A stretch of DNA of 35,389 bases from Actinomycetota bacterium (lineage in GTDB: Bacteria; Actinomycetota; Acidimicrobiia; Acidimicrobiales; CADCSY01): positions 1 to 35,389 of the forward strand of contig JAHWJI010000015.1 of the NCBI GenBank assembly GCA_019348495.1, given 5' to 3'. A program made the position numbers and the translations under genes. Position 1 is the first letter of the stretch; each line of letters starts with the position of its first letter. Positions 29,396 through 35,389 of this stretch are shown here, piece by piece. The notes below the pieces were generated by a model, which was given only the letters and a program-made list of their open reading frames with translations, was not told where the DNA came from and made no database searches.

Positions 29396-30865
29396 CTACG
29401 GCACCCCCGGCTCGGGGTGCTCGGGTGCGGGGGCGACCTCCTGGTCGGGTGCAGACGGGGTGGCCTCGACTACGGGCACCGGCGGCGGGGTGACCACGGG
29501 GGGCGGAGGGATCCGCCGGGCCCGAGGACCGGCCCCCCCAGGGGGCGCGGTCGAAGCGCCGGGAGAAGCGGCCACCCGAGCTGGCGACACCGCCACAGGC
29601 GGGCGCCGTCGAGGTGCTCGCCGCCCGGGGGCGGCTGGAGCCTCGATGCCGAAGAGCCCGGCGATGGCGGGGACCCGCCCGGCGTGCTTGCGCACCTGGC
29701 CCAGGAGCTCGTCACCGGGCTCGGCCGGGACGCCGGCGGGTGTGACCGAGCGTCGCACCGCCGAGTAGGCGACGGCATCGAGCAGCGTGGCCCAGCGATC
29801 GACGCCGATGTCGGCGGTCATGGCCGTTCCCGCCGCCTCGGCCAGGCGGCTGGCGACGTCGGGAGCCAGACGCTCACCCGGCTGGGGAGCACGAGAGGAC
29901 AGCCGTAGTGCCCGCACCACCCTTCCGCTCTCCAAGGACTGTTCCAGGTCCCGTTGCCAGAGCGCTTGTTCGGCTTCGGTTCGACGCTCGAGCACGGCCC
30001 GGAGCTTGGCTGCGGGCTGGCGCGTCTGCTCATCCCTGGCCACGTCCTCGGCACTGACCACCACCGAGCGGAGGTCGCGCAGGGCGAGGTCGTCGGCGTC
30101 GGCCAGGGCTGCTTCCGCCCGGTCCAGCCACTCGGCGACACGGAGACGGGGCAGGAGCCGTTCGGCGATGGCCAGCACCGCGTTGTTGGGGGCTTCGGGC
30201 AACCCTTCCTTGCGGGCCTTGGCGTTCTGCTCCGCGAGTGCTGTCCGCACCGCCGGAATCCCCCCCCGCAACGCCTGCTCGACAATGGGCTGCTGCTCCT
30301 GGGGCAACCCCGCCAGCAGGGCGTCGCGGTGCACTCGCCGGGGTCGCAACTTCCTCGCCTTGGGTCGGGGGGCGACTTCGGGGCGCGGCGGACGGGCCCG
30401 GCGCTCGGGCCTGGCGGCCCCGCCGTCGCCCTCGGCTGGGCGGCCGCTGGGTCGGGGCCTATGGGCGTGGTCACGGGGTGCGCGATCCCGCTCGGGGCGG
30501 GGGCGCGGTGATCGACGGGCGCCGGCAGCACCGTCGGGGCGACCGTCAGGTCCCTCGTGGGGCCGTGCCCCGCCCCGGCCGCGCTCGACCCCGGTGGTGG
30601 TGACGGCGGTCTCGTCTCGTGGCGGTCCGATGACCTTGAGGCGCTCGGGCTCCCGGCGCTCACCCTTCGGCGGCAACACGGTGGTGACGGTGATGCCCTC
30701 GATGTCGATGTCGGCCTCCGCCCGCAGGACATCGCCGATGCTGGCTCCTGCCGGAAGGAGCTTGCCGTCCAGGACCCCCTTGGGCTGGCGGGCGCCGGCG
30801 GCGCGCCACGTCCAGGTCCCGTCAGGGCGTGCACTGGTCAACTCGACGGCTATCCGGGGTGACAC
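29396..30865 (-). CDS. Large Arg/Pro-rich protein of unknown function
   Basis: A 489-residue protein in four parts. First, an N-terminal beta-rich domain of about 75 residues (IAVELTSARPDGTWTWRAA, then GASIGDVLRAEADIDIEGI). Second, an Arg/Pro/Gly-rich linker (about 80-180) likely disordered and nucleic-acid-friendly. Third, a helical middle (about 180-400), starting near RRVHRDALLAGLPQEQQPIV. Last, a Pro-rich tail. I do not recognise a named family. The start is GTG at 30865, 8 nt after TAGCGT and without Shine-Dalgarno; ATG at 30892 in frame is the alternative. Divergent from the yjbQ-like gene, 41 bp apart. A role in RNA or nucleoid binding is a guess from composition. Confidence 0.7.
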   Translation of the reverse strand: MSPRIAVELTSARPDGTWTWRAAGARQPKGVLDGKLLPAGASIGDVLRAEADIDIEGITVTTVLPPKGERREPERLKVIGPPRDETAVTTTGVERGRGGARPHEGPDGRPDGAAGARRSPRPRPERDRAPRDHAHRPRPSGRPAEGDGGAARPERRARPPRPEVAPRPKARKLRPRRVHRDALLAGLPQEQQPIVEQALRGGIPAVRTALAEQNAKARKEGLPEAPNNAVLAIAERLLPRLRVAEWLDRAEAALADADDLALRDLRSVVVSAEDVARDEQTRQPAAKLRAVLERRTEAEQALWQRDLEQSLESGRVVRALRLSSRAPQPGERLAPDVASRLAEAAGTAMTADIGVDRWATLLDAVAYSAVRRSVTPAGVPAEPGDELLGQVRKHAGRVPAIAGLFGIEAPAAPGRRAPRRRPPVAVSPARVAASPGASTAPPGGAGPRARRIPPPPVVTPPPVPVVEATPSAPDQEVAPAPEHPEPGVP

Positions 30866-30873
30866 GGGGTGAC

Positions 30874-30879
30874 ACGCTA
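30874..30879 (-). promoter_or_regulatory. Putative leaderless -10 (TAGCGT) of the 29396-30865 gene
   Basis: On the minus strand TAGCGT ends 8 nt before GTG 30865, inside a GTGTCACCCC direct duplication. Confidence 0.4.
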
Positions 30880-30906
30880 CCCGTCCGCCCATGGCAAGCT
30901 GAGGCC

Positions 30907-31332
30907 ATGGCCCCGATGAACCCCTGGCGCCGCCGCGACATCTCGGTGGACACGACCGCGCGCCGAGTCGTCGACCTGACCGAGGAGGTGGCGGCATTCT
31001 GCCGGGAGGGGGGTTCGGGTCTGTTGAGCGTCTTCGTCCCCCACGCCACAGCAGGGGTGGCGCTGATGGAGACGGGCTCGGGTTCCGAAGCCGATCTGGT
31101 GGAGACGTTGGGTCGCCTGCTTCCTCGGGACGACCGCTACCAGCACCGCCACGGTGCCCCTGGCCACGGCGCCGATCACCTGCTGCCCGCCCTGATCGGC
31201 CCGTCGGTCGTCATCCCGGTGGAGGAGGGTCAGATGCTGCTCGGCACGTGGCAGCGGATCGTGCTGGTCGACCTCAACGCCGACAACCCCAACCGTCGCG
31301 TCCGTCTCAGCCTGCTCGGAGGGGGCGGCTGA
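30907..31332 (+). CDS. YjbQ-family (UPF0047) protein
   Basis: A 141-residue single-domain protein. It matches the YjbQ/UPF0047 family: HATAGVALMETGSGSEAD, then the His-rich metal region around RYQHRHGAPGHGADHLLPAL, IGPSVVIPVEEGQMLLGTWQ and VDLNADNPNRRVRL. Some members have thiamine-phosphate synthase activity in vitro; the physiological role is not settled. ATG 30907 is taken after a TGAGG; an in-frame upstream ATG would run into the divergent gene's promoter. It converges on the second csoR-family gene, 6 bp apart. Confidence 0.9.
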   Translation: MAPMNPWRRRDISVDTTARRVVDLTEEVAAFCREGGSGLLSVFVPHATAGVALMETGSGSEADLVETLGRLLPRDDRYQHRHGAPGHGADHLLPALIGPSVVIPVEEGQMLLGTWQRIVLVDLNADNPNRRVRLSLLGGGG

Positions 31333-31338
31333 GGGGAC

Positions 31339-31620
31339 TCAGGCCTTGAGCAGGCGCTCGATGGCAGCCGTGGCCTCGGTGACCTTGGCGGTGCCTTCGA
31401 CATCACCGGCCCGCACGGCGACACTGACGCAATGGCCGAGATGGTCGTGCAACAGACCGACGGCCACACCCTGCAGCGCCCGGTTGACCGCGGCGATCTG
31501 GGTGAGGACGTCGATGCAGTAGGTGTCCTCGTCGATCAAGCGCTGGATGCCTCGCACCTGGCCCTCGATGCGCCGCAAGCGACGTTGCACGTCGTCCTTG
31601 TGCATCTCGTAGCCGGGCAT
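31339..31620 (-). CDS. Second CsoR-family metal-sensing repressor
   Basis: A 93-residue DUF156/CsoR repressor. The metal ligands are Cys35, His60 and Cys64 with the same 25/4 spacing as the csoR at 3051-3365, so Cu(I) is the likely ligand. The wording differs (DTYCIDVLTQIAAVNRALQ, HDHLGHCV) and matches the group often annotated as metal-sensitive repressor. ATG at 31620 has GGGGAGG about 6 nt upstream. Its promoter and operator lie within the 3' end of the upstream flavoprotein gene. It is alone, so autoregulation is visible but its target genes are elsewhere. Confidence 0.9.
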   Translation of the reverse strand: MPGYEMHKDDVQRRLRRIEGQVRGIQRLIDEDTYCIDVLTQIAAVNRALQGVAVGLLHDHLGHCVSVAVRAGDVEGTAKVTEATAAIERLLKA

Positions 31621-31641
31621 GGTGCCTCCCCTCTTCTCCCC

Positions 31642-31669
31642 AGAATACCCCTAGGGGGTAGTCTTTCCA
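31642..31669 (-). promoter_or_regulatory. Promoter with perfect CsoR-type operator, overlapping the flavoprotein stop
   Basis: Minus strand: TGGAAA (31669-31664), 16-bp spacer, TATTCT (31647-31642). The inverted repeat TACCCC-TAG-GGGGTA (31646-31660) fills the spacer and -10 start. The TAG at its centre-right is the stop codon of the flavoprotein gene (31651-31653). The layout is the same as at 3373-3400. Confidence 0.75.
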
Positions 31670-32673
31670 CCTGGGGACGGGGACGACCGAGCGGTGGCAG
31701 GCACCTCGGGCATGAACAGCCCGGCCTCGATGTGGGTGAAGGGGGAGAACAGGTCGGTGGCCACGAAGCGGGCCCGGATCTCGGCCAAGGTGGCCGGCTG
31801 GGCACGGTAGCGCACGTTGAAGTAGGCCTCCCGGTAGACGTCGCGCCGGTTGACACCGAGGTCGGACAGCACGTCGGTCATCTCTTCGATCATGGCCCCG
31901 TTCCCCACGAGGTAGTAGCGCGTGCCGCCGAGGGTCTCGAGCAGCTGGGGCACGCTCTCGGTCACCCGACCGCACAGCCCGTCCCAGTTGGGGGGGGGCT
32001 GCGACAGCGAGATCCGGTACTCGAAGTTCGCGTAGGTGTCGGTGAGGGCTTCGAGCTCGTCGACCAGGCACAGGTCGTCGAGGTGGCGCAGCCCCCAGAA
32101 GAGCCGGACGGGCTGGTCGAAGCCCAGCTCGAGCAGGTAGGGGAGCAGTGAGAGGAACGGGCCGATGCCGACCCCGGTGGCCAGCAGCAGCAGCGCCCGC
32201 TCGTCGTCCTTGGGGATCATCGATTGACCGCTCGGGCCCCGGAAGCTGATGACATCGCCCAGATCGAGGCTGCCCAGGTGCCCTGAGAGCTCACCGTGGA
32301 CGAGGCGCAGGAGCAGGCGGAAGCGACGCCCGCCGTCCGGCGGCGAGGTGATGCAGTAGGGGCTGCGGCGCTTGCCCAATGTCTCGTCGTCGGCCCGGAT
32401 GGCGATGAAGTAGCCCGGGAGAAAGTGGAAGGGCTCGGAGTCGATCACCTCGAAGGTCAGGCCCAGCGTGCCCGGGCACAGCACCCGGCGCTCGACGAGC
32501 GTGGCCCGCCGGTCGTAGCGGTTGACCCGTCCCAGCTTGCGCTCGGGTGCGCCGCGGGAGACGGGGAAGGCTCCCTGGGGAGGCAGGATGTCGATGTCGG
32601 ACGCCAGCCGCTGGTAGCCGGGCAGCGGTTCCTCCGCCTCTTCGCCCAGCGAGCCCGCTTCCTCGGAGGTCAT
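31651..32673 (-). CDS. Ferredoxin-NADP reductase-like flavoprotein
   Basis: A 340-residue oxidoreductase. After a hydrophilic N-terminal extension (about 1-55) comes an FAD-binding barrel with YFIAIRADDETLGKRRSPYC and ITSPP, the FAD motif (R-x-Y/C-S/T) in modified form. The NAD(P)-binding domain has LLATGVGIGPFLSLLPYL, LFWGLR and YLVGNGAMIEEM. The end YREAYFNV resembles the bacterial Fpr ending. It moves electrons between NADPH and a ferredoxin or flavodoxin; no partner is next door. ATG at 32673 is chosen over a more upstream ATG (32796) that would overlap the divergent promoter. The final codons overlap the promoter of the second csoR-type gene, tying the two. Confidence 0.87.
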   Translation of the reverse strand: MTSEEAGSLGEEAEEPLPGYQRLASDIDILPPQGAFPVSRGAPERKLGRVNRYDRRATLVERRVLCPGTLGLTFEVIDSEPFHFLPGYFIAIRADDETLGKRRSPYCITSPPDGGRRFRLLLRLVHGELSGHLGSLDLGDVISFRGPSGQSMIPKDDERALLLLATGVGIGPFLSLLPYLLELGFDQPVRLFWGLRHLDDLCLVDELEALTDTYANFEYRISLSQPPPNWDGLCGRVTESVPQLLETLGGTRYYLVGNGAMIEEMTDVLSDLGVNRRDVYREAYFNVRYRAQPATLAEIRARFVATDLFSPFTHIEAGLFMPEVPATARSSPSPGGKTTP

Positions 32674-32728
32674 CGTCAGTGCTGTCCTCGCCCTGTCGCT
32701 CAGGATCCGGCGTCGGCCACGAGTGGTC

Positions 32729-32745
32729 AGCCGTATTCTACGGCT
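32729..32745 (-). promoter_or_regulatory. Strong -10 (TAGAAT) embedded in a 17-bp inverted repeat
   Basis: AGCCGTA-TTC-TACGGCT has 7-bp perfect arms. On the minus strand its centre reads TAGAAT (32740-32735), a near-consensus -10 for the flavoprotein gene, about 62 nt before its ATG. A repressor bound to the repeat would cover the -10. No clear -35 seen. Confidence 0.45.
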
Positions 32746-32848
32746 ACCCCGCCGCTGACACAGCCACCTCTTGGGAAAGGTCCTCCGGGGCGACATCGCT
32801 CCGGCCGGGGGGGGCGGACCGCCCCAGGCGGTCGGTCGTGCTCACCGG

Positions 32849-32854
32849 TAGCCT
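32849..32854 (+). promoter_or_regulatory. Putative -10 (TAGCCT) of the DUF4230 gene
   Basis: TAGCCT ends 8 nt before ATG 32863; GAGGGGG in between could also serve as ribosome site, so leaderless status is uncertain. Confidence 0.4.
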
Positions 32855-32862
32855 TGAGGGGG

Positions 32863-33573
32863 ATGATGCGACTGCGCCCGCCCGGCCCCACGGTTCCGGG
32901 CCCGCAGCGGTCGCCTCTGAGGTCCCCGTGGTCGAAGCTCTCTCTGGCAGTGCTGGTGGTGCTGGTCCTCGGGTGGGGCGTCACCAGGTTGGCCGGATTC
33001 ATACCTTCCTTTCCTTCCTTCGCCAACCCCTTCGCCGGCGAGACGGTCGACCGCAGTCAGCCGGCCCTGCTCCAGGCCATCGAGGACCTGGCCGAGTATC
33101 GGGCGGCCACCGGGCAGTTCCAGGTCGTCATCGATGTGGAGGACGACACCCGCTTCGTGCCGTCGTTCATCCGGGGGGAGCGCACGGTGTTCCTCGCCGG
33201 AGGCACGGTGGATGCCTTCGTCGACTTCGCCGGCTTGGCCGAGGGGGCGATCGACGTCTCCGACGACGGCTCGTCGGTCACCGTGCGCCTGCCGCCCGCA
33301 CGGTTGTCCGAACCGAGGATCGATCCGGAGCGAAGCTACGTGGTGTCGCGGGAGCGGGGACTACTCGATCGTGCCGGTTCGGCCTTCGCCGACAACCCCA
33401 CCGGGGAGCGTGAGCTGTACCTGGCGGCCGAGGGCAAGCTGTCGGCCGCGGCGCGCGAGGCCGCCCTGGTGGATCGGGCCGAGGCCAACACCCGAGCCAT
33501 GCTCGAATCGATGTTGAGCTCGCTCGGCTTCGATGACGTCACCGTGGTCTTCGGTGGCGGCCCTGTCTCCTGA
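32863..33573 (+). CDS. DUF4230-family membrane-anchored protein
   Basis: A 236-residue protein: short basic N-terminus, one membrane span (about 27-46, LSLAVLVVLVLGWGVTRLAG), then an extracytoplasmic DUF4230 domain of about 180 residues (ALLQAIEDLAEYRAATGQFQ, FVPSFIRGERTVFLAGGTVD, then the later AEANTRAMLESMLSSLGF). DUF4230 proteins are widespread in Gram-positive bacteria and of unknown function. Two ATGs in a row; the first is taken. It converges with the SRPBCC-YihY gene, sharing a hairpin at 33589-33620. Confidence 0.88.
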   Translation: MMRLRPPGPTVPGPQRSPLRSPWSKLSLAVLVVLVLGWGVTRLAGFIPSFPSFANPFAGETVDRSQPALLQAIEDLAEYRAATGQFQVVIDVEDDTRFVPSFIRGERTVFLAGGTVDAFVDFAGLAEGAIDVSDDGSSVTVRLPPARLSEPRIDPERSYVVSRERGLLDRAGSAFADNPTGERELYLAAEGKLSAAAREAALVDRAEANTRAMLESMLSSLGFDDVTVVFGGGPVS

Positions 33574-33588
33574 CCTCCTGACGGTTAT

Positions 33589-33620
33589 GACGCTGAAGGC
33601 CTCAGGCGGTGCTCAGCGTC
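33589..33620. terminator. Hairpin between convergent genes
   Basis: GACGCTGA (33589-33596) and TCAGCGTC (33613-33620) form an 8-bp stem around a 16-nt loop, 15 nt past the DUF4230 stop and overlapping the last codons of the fusion gene. No T-run, so function as a bidirectional terminator is only likely. Confidence 0.45.
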
Positions 33621-35079
33621 GAGCGGAGCCGGCCAGATCTTCCTCGGAACCCACCGTGTCGGCGGCGTAGGCCTGGCGCTGGCCCAGGGGCTTCGACGGT
33701 CCCCGGGTGGAGTCCCGCTCGGTCTGGCGCTCGGTCTCGGCGTCGAGCTCGGCGCCGAGGACGACGGCGTAGGCGCTGAGGAGCAACCACAGCAACAACA
33801 CCACGACGGCACCGAGGGTCCCGTAGGTCTCGTTGTAGTTCCCGAAGTTCCTGACGTAGATGGAAAAGGCGATGGAGCCCACCAGCCACAACACGGTCGC
33901 GGCCAGCGCCCCCGGCGTCACCCATCGCCACCTCGGGGCGTCCCGATCGGGCGCGTACCGGTACAGCGCGGCCAGAACGAGCACCACCAACGCGGCCAGC
34001 GCCGGCCAGCGCAGCACACCCACAGCCGCCTCGCCGAAGGTGCCGAGGCCGGCGGCGGCCAGGTTGCGGACGACGACCATGCCCCCGACGCCGGCGACGG
34101 TGGCGATCGACAGTGCGACGGTGAGCAGCAGGGCCAGGCCCCTCAGCCGGAGGAACTTGCGGGTCTCCTGCTCGTCGTAGGCGATGTTGATGGCGGCCAC
34201 CAAGGCGAGCATGCCCTTGGAGGCGCCGACCAGGGCCACGACCACACCCACGACCAGACCGAGGCCGAGGCTGGATTCCTCCTGGCTGGCGATGGTCTCC
34301 ACCTGGGCCCGCACCAGGTCTGCGGCTTCCGGAGGCAGCGCGGCCAGGAACGGTCCGAGCTGAAGTTCCACGTCGACGGGGTTGGCCACCAGGCCGTACA
34401 GCGAGATGACGGCGATGAGGGTCGGCACCAGCGCCACGAAGACGTAGAAAGCGACACCGCCGGCGACGATGGAGACGTTGTCGGCCACGAGCTGGCGACC
34501 CGTGCGCTTGAGGATCTCGAACCACCCCCTCGACGGGATCTCGGTGGGGGACTCGGCACTTCGTCCGTCATCGGTCGACGGATCCCCGGAGGCGGGCTGC
34601 TCGTTCCCGGCGCCGGTGACCGGCCGATGGCCGTTTCCGGTGGGGGTCGACCCAGTCACAGGCGCTCGCCCGGGGGAGCCGGTGGCCGGGTCGTCGCGGA
34701 AGCACTCGAGCTCGAGTTGGAGTTGGCGGCGGAGGACCAGAAGGTCGGCGAGGGCGGCACCGGCGACCGGTTCCCAGTCGAGATCCACGGTGATGCGAGA
34801 ACGATCGCCTCCCAACGGAACGAAGGAGACGATGCCGGCGTGAGGACGCCCCCGCCCCGTCCAGGCAATGGTCTCGCCCTCGACCCGCTCGGTCACCTCG
34901 GCCTGGAAGTCCTGGGCGCGACCTTCGATCATGGTCACCCAATCCACCGAGACCGGGTCAGCGGGGCGCGCCGCCGACGTCCCGCCCATGAACGTCGGGA
35001 TCCGAGGTGAACCGGACCAGGCGTCGTAGGCGGCGCGGACCGGTTGGTCGATGTCGATGGCACAGCTGACCGATGTCAT
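33613..35079 (-). CDS. SRPBCC domain fused to YihY/BrkB membrane protein
   Basis: A 488-residue protein with two unrelated parts. Residues 1-130 form an SRPBCC/cyclase-type lipid-binding fold (AIDIDQPVRAAYDAW, IPTFMGG, TERVEGETIAWTGRG, GIVSFVPLGGDRSRITVDLD). A hydrophilic linker (131-183) leads to a YihY/BrkB domain (about 184-455) with six spans, starting LVADNVSIVAGGVAFYVFVA and containing FGNYNETYGTLGAVVVLLLW and AYAVVLGAELDAE. YihY proteins are inner-membrane proteins of unknown transport role. Stand-alone SRPBCC and YihY genes are common; the fusion suggests a soluble lipid-binding head on a membrane base (inference). ATG at 35079 lacks a strong ribosome site. Confidence 0.88.
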   Translation of the reverse strand: MTSVSCAIDIDQPVRAAYDAWSGSPRIPTFMGGTSAARPADPVSVDWVTMIEGRAQDFQAEVTERVEGETIAWTGRGRPHAGIVSFVPLGGDRSRITVDLDWEPVAGAALADLLVLRRQLQLELECFRDDPATGSPGRAPVTGSTPTGNGHRPVTGAGNEQPASGDPSTDDGRSAESPTEIPSRGWFEILKRTGRQLVADNVSIVAGGVAFYVFVALVPTLIAVISLYGLVANPVDVELQLGPFLAALPPEAADLVRAQVETIASQEESSLGLGLVVGVVVALVGASKGMLALVAAINIAYDEQETRKFLRLRGLALLLTVALSIATVAGVGGMVVVRNLAAAGLGTFGEAAVGVLRWPALAALVVLVLAALYRYAPDRDAPRWRWVTPGALAATVLWLVGSIAFSIYVRNFGNYNETYGTLGAVVVLLLWLLLSAYAVVLGAELDAETERQTERDSTRGPSKPLGQRQAYAADTVGSEEDLAGSARR

Positions 35080-35113
35080 GGCCCTGGTGTTCCCCTTCGG
35101 TCAGCAAACGAAG

Positions 35114-35154
35114 AGCCCGCCCGAGTGAGGCAACTGCGCCTCACGGCCGGGGCT
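35114..35154 (-). terminator. Long hairpin downstream of the Hsp20 gene
   Basis: GTGAGGC-AACTGC-GCCTCAC (35125-35144) is extended by AGCCC (35114-35118) pairing with GGGCT (35150-35154). On the minus strand it is followed by TCTTCGTTTGC, moderately T-rich. It probably ends the Hsp20 transcript before the fusion gene. Confidence 0.6.
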
Positions 35155-35205
35155 CCCGGCGGGGCGACGCCCTGCGCCAGCCCCGTCGGGAAGCACTGCG
35201 CCGCC

Positions 35206-35389
35206 TCAGCTGGCCGAGGACTCGGCGTCGATGGCCTTGGACTTGCCGCCGCCGCCGGAGATCTCCACTCGACGGGGCTTGGCCTGCTCGGCCACCGGCA
35301 CCGTGAGGCTCAACACGCCGTTGTCGTAGTGGGCCTCGATGCCATCGGGGTCCAGGCCCTCGCCCAAGAAGAGCTGGCGGCTGAAGCTG
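35206..35389 (-). CDS. Hsp20 small heat-shock protein, C-terminal part (5' end outside the window)
   Basis: The last 61 codons of a small heat-shock chaperone. FSRQLFLGEGLDPDGIEAHY and DNGVLSLTVPVAE is the end of the alpha-crystallin domain, and the following short tail (PRRVEISGGG) corresponds to the position of the I-x-I/V anchor. The stop is TGA at 35206. The protein continues beyond the window, so length and start are unknown. Hsp20 proteins hold unfolding proteins for refolding. Confidence 0.9.
   Translation of the reverse strand, partial: SFSRQLFLGEGLDPDGIEAHYDNGVLSLTVPVAEQAKPRRVEISGGGGKSKAIDAESSAS

Noticed and set aside
1-35389. CRISPR arrays, insertion sequences, phage genes, origins
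   Set aside because: No regularly spaced repeats, transposase or integrase motifs, terminal inverted repeats or DnaA-box clusters were seen.

Overview
The window is about 70% GC by eye, uses many GTG and TTG starts, has long ATGA/GTGA-overlapping operons, and carries actinobacterial families (DUF4193 zinc ribbon, CsoR repressors, a DUF305 lipoprotein, a gluABCD-like transporter). It fits a high-GC actinobacterium, and the protein wording resembles Acidimicrobiia. That placement is inference from family resemblance.

Layout. (1) 1-6990 looks like an accessory, copper/redox-flavoured segment. It opens with a broken nnrD (NAD(P)H-hydrate dehydratase) abutting a truncated minus-strand gene. Next is csoR-copA-small CxxC membrane protein (minus strand, 4-nt overlaps, CsoR-type operator). 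Then come small membrane proteins, a thioredoxin with an N-terminal zinc ribbon, a DUF305 lipoprotein coupled to a single-span protein, and two decayed genes (a VapC-like PIN toxin and an ERCC4-type nuclease). (2) 7002-8963: def-fmt (formyl-methionine handling) and a MoaB/MogA-like gene. (3) 8966-13486: the full riboflavin operon ribD-ribE-ribBA-ribH running into hisG and a small cold-shock-like protein. (4) 13514-17236, minus strand: a DUF1844-like gene and a polar amino-acid ABC transporter. (5) 17384-25750: translation genes infC-rpmI-rplT-trmH family, an orphan histidine kinase, pheS-pheT, then a double-length ThyX-like protein. infC has no standard start codon and most likely begins with ATA. 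(6) 25910-29341: a secreted LysM-lytic transglycosylase, a DUF4193 acidic protein, a conserved hypothetical, a GNAT acetyltransferase and a Nudix hydrolase. (7) 29396-35389: a proline/arginine-rich hypothetical, a YjbQ protein, a second CsoR-family repressor, a ferredoxin-NADP reductase-like flavoprotein, a DUF4230 protein, an SRPBCC-YihY fusion and the end of an Hsp20 gene.

Regulation seen in the sequence. The two csoR-family genes share the same promoter layout: TGGAAR, a 16-bp spacer filled by an inverted repeat, then a TANNNT -10. Many genes have a TANNNT box 6-9 nt before the start codon, often without a Shine-Dalgarno sequence, which suggests widespread leaderless transcription. A repeat family (GC-rich hairpin plus a GCGAGCGAAGCGAGC core) occurs three times, and one copy is translated as the tail of PheT. 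No tRNA, rRNA, CRISPR array or insertion sequence was recognised.
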